Shown here in pieces: positions 12,481-13,626 of a DNA stretch of 13,626 nt. The position numbers and the translations under genes are program-made. Source of the DNA: Rhizobiaceae bacterium UBA1291 (GTDB taxonomy: Bacteria > Pseudomonadota > Alphaproteobacteria > Rhizobiales > Rhizobiaceae); contig DBUL01000149.1 of assembly GCA_002307905.1 (NCBI GenBank), positions 496-14,121 on the forward strand. The letters are read 5' to 3'. The notes beneath the pieces were generated by a model. The model was not told the origin of the DNA. It did not search any database and worked only from the letters and a program-made list of their open reading frames with translations. Each line of letters begins with the position of its first letter. The first letter of the stretch is position 1.

Positions 12481-13484
12481 AGTTTCACCCGAGGATTGAG
12501 GACCGTATAGAGAATGTCGGCGACGAAATTCATCAGCACATAGGTCACGGCGTAGAGCAACACGGCTGCCTGAACGAGCGGGTAGTTGCGTACGAAGATG
12601 CTCTCGACGACCAGACGACCCAGTCCGGGCCAGCCGAAGACCGTCTCGACGATCATGTTGCCGCCGAGCAGCGAGCCGGTTTCGATGGCTGCGACGGAAA
12701 CCGTCGGGATCAGCGCGTTCTTCAACGCATGACGGTAGAGAATACGGCGGCGGCTGAGGCCTTTGGCCTCGGCGAAGGCCACATAGTCCTGTCGCATCAC
12801 CTCCAGCATGGCGGTCCGCGTGACGCGCGTCAGGATCGCTGTCATCGGCAGGCCGAGTGTAATGGCAGGCAACAGGATATGCTTGAGGGCGTCCCAGAAG
12901 GCGGCGAAGCGGCCCTGCACCAGCGTATCGATGAGCAGGAGGCCGGTGATCGACGGCACCTCGCTATCAAACCCGATGCGACCCGATACCGGCAGCAGTC
13001 GTAACTGCACCGCGAACAGCATGAGAAGCAGGATGCCGAACCAGAACCCCGGCAACGACACGCCGAACAGCGAGCCGACAGTCGCGATCTTGTCAATGAT
13101 TGTGTTCTTGTGGATGGCCGCCGCCACTCCGAGCGGAATGGCGGTGGCAAGGGCGATGATCATCGCCACGAGGCTGAGCTCGATGGTGGCGGGCAGGCGT
13201 TCGGAAATCACGTCGATCACCGGTCGCCGGTGAAAGAAGCTCGTGCCGAATTCGCCCTGGACCGCATTACCGAGAAAGCTCAGAAAGCGTTCCGGCAGGG
13301 GACGGTCCAGCCCCAGATCGCTGCGCAGCAGGGCTTCCTGCTCGGCATTCATATTCTGATCGCCGATCATGATTTCCACCGGGTCGCCCGGCGTGAGCGC
13401 CAACATCATGAAGACGATGAGGCTCACGCCGAGGAGCACGGGGATCAATTGCAGCAGACGTTCGAGGAGGGTACCCAACCGCAT
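12477..13484 (-). CDS. Dpp/Opp-type peptide ABC transporter permease (DppB/OppB subtype)
   Basis: Inner-membrane permease of 335 residues, a normal length. The N-terminal helix LLQLIPVLLGVSLIVFMMLA (10-29) is followed by the subtype motif LTPGDPVEIMIG (30-41). A periplasmic part contains LGLDRPLPERFLSFLGN (57-73) and GEFGTSF. The EAA loop is DYVAFAEAKGLSRRRILYRH (233-252), and the end shows ETVFGWPGLGRLVVESI and the closing NPRVKL. Its start lies 17 nt after the stop of the binding-protein gene with only a weak GA-rich ribosome binding site. It forms the translocation pathway together with the DppC-type permease. Confidence 0.94.
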   Translation of the reverse strand: MRLGTLLERLLQLIPVLLGVSLIVFMMLALTPGDPVEIMIGDQNMNAEQEALLRSDLGLDRPLPERFLSFLGNAVQGEFGTSFFHRRPVIDVISERLPATIELSLVAMIIALATAIPLGVAAAIHKNTIIDKIATVGSLFGVSLPGFWFGILLLMLFAVQLRLLPVSGRIGFDSEVPSITGLLLIDTLVQGRFAAFWDALKHILLPAITLGLPMTAILTRVTRTAMLEVMRQDYVAFAEAKGLSRRRILYRHALKNALIPTVSVAAIETGSLLGGNMIVETVFGWPGLGRLVVESIFVRNYPLVQAAVLLYAVTYVLMNFVADILYTVLNPRVKL

Positions 13485-13501
13485 CGTGCTCTTGTCCCGT
13501 T

Positions 13502-13626
13502 TTATTCGACGCAGGTGTCGTGAAGATTGATGCGGCTGTCGGCGCTCGGCTTCCAGCCCTTCACCCTCTTGGAAACGCCGTAGATATCCTGGGGAACCCA
13601 GAGATAGACGTAAGGCACATCAGTGT
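13502..13626 (-). CDS. C-terminus of a family-5 (DppA/OppA-like) periplasmic substrate-binding protein, partial
   Basis: Only the last 41 codons are inside the window. Read on the minus strand they give TDVPYVYLWVPQDIYGVSKR, then VKGWKPSADSRINLHDTCVE and TAA at 13504-13502. The pattern of a hydrophobic strand, an aromatic-rich turn, a GVSKRVKGW segment and a short C-terminal tail is typical of SBP_bac_5 proteins, where this last strand returns to the first lobe. Its position 17 nt before the DppB-type permease supports the call. The full protein would be about 500 residues and carry a signal peptide, beyond the window edge. It determines the transporter's substrate, so the missing part is the most informative for this cluster. 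Confidence 0.85.
   Translation of the reverse strand, partial: TDVPYVYLWVPQDIYGVSKRVKGWKPSADSRINLHDTCVE

Overview
The window looks like a chromosomal or megaplasmid segment from a GC-rich alphaproteobacterium, probably of the Rhizobiales. This is inferred from the uniformly high GC of all genes, the density of ABC solute-uptake operons, ATGA-type gene overlaps and the protein families present; no rRNA or other taxonomic marker is here. I see no mobile elements, tRNAs, rRNAs or CRISPR arrays. Almost everything is on the minus strand, so transcription runs from high to low coordinates. The one plus-strand gene is mogA.

Right to left, 13626 to 7446 is one tightly packed minus-strand unit. It holds the tail of a family-5 (DppA-like) periplasmic binding protein, two Dpp/Opp-type permeases, two Dpp/Opp-type ATPases, a C45-type N-terminal-nucleophile acyltransferase/hydrolase, and a short sigma-54 activator with no sensory domain. 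Just downstream of the activator lie a 12-bp-arm inverted repeat (7405-7433) and a near-consensus -24/-12 sigma-54 promoter (7318-7333). These drive a two-gene unit: an AtuA-family (DUF1446) protein and a 107-residue DUF4387 protein, overlapping by ATGA. The arrangement suggests a self-contained pathway: import of a peptide-like or N-acylated compound, hydrolysis by the C45 enzyme, and sigma-54-dependent induction of the AtuA/DUF4387 pair. The substrate and the chemistry of that pair are unknown to me. This is the most interesting part of the window.

The middle holds mogA (4976-5497, plus), encoding molybdopterin adenylyltransferase. It is convergent with the DUF4387 gene across a 73-nt gap containing a hairpin, and divergent from an aldehyde dehydrogenase gene (3198-4625, minus) across a 350-nt gap.

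The left part is a branched-chain amino acid (HAAT)-type uptake operon: a periplasmic binding protein (1782-2945), permease livH (864-1724) and permease livM (1-867, cut by the window edge). Its leader has a candidate promoter, a perfect 12-bp palindrome over the -10 box, two small hairpins and a strong ribosome binding site. A stable hairpin separates the binding-protein gene from livH. Between the aldehyde dehydrogenase and this operon lies a good intrinsic terminator facing the plus strand, although no plus-strand gene precedes it; this hints at a small RNA.
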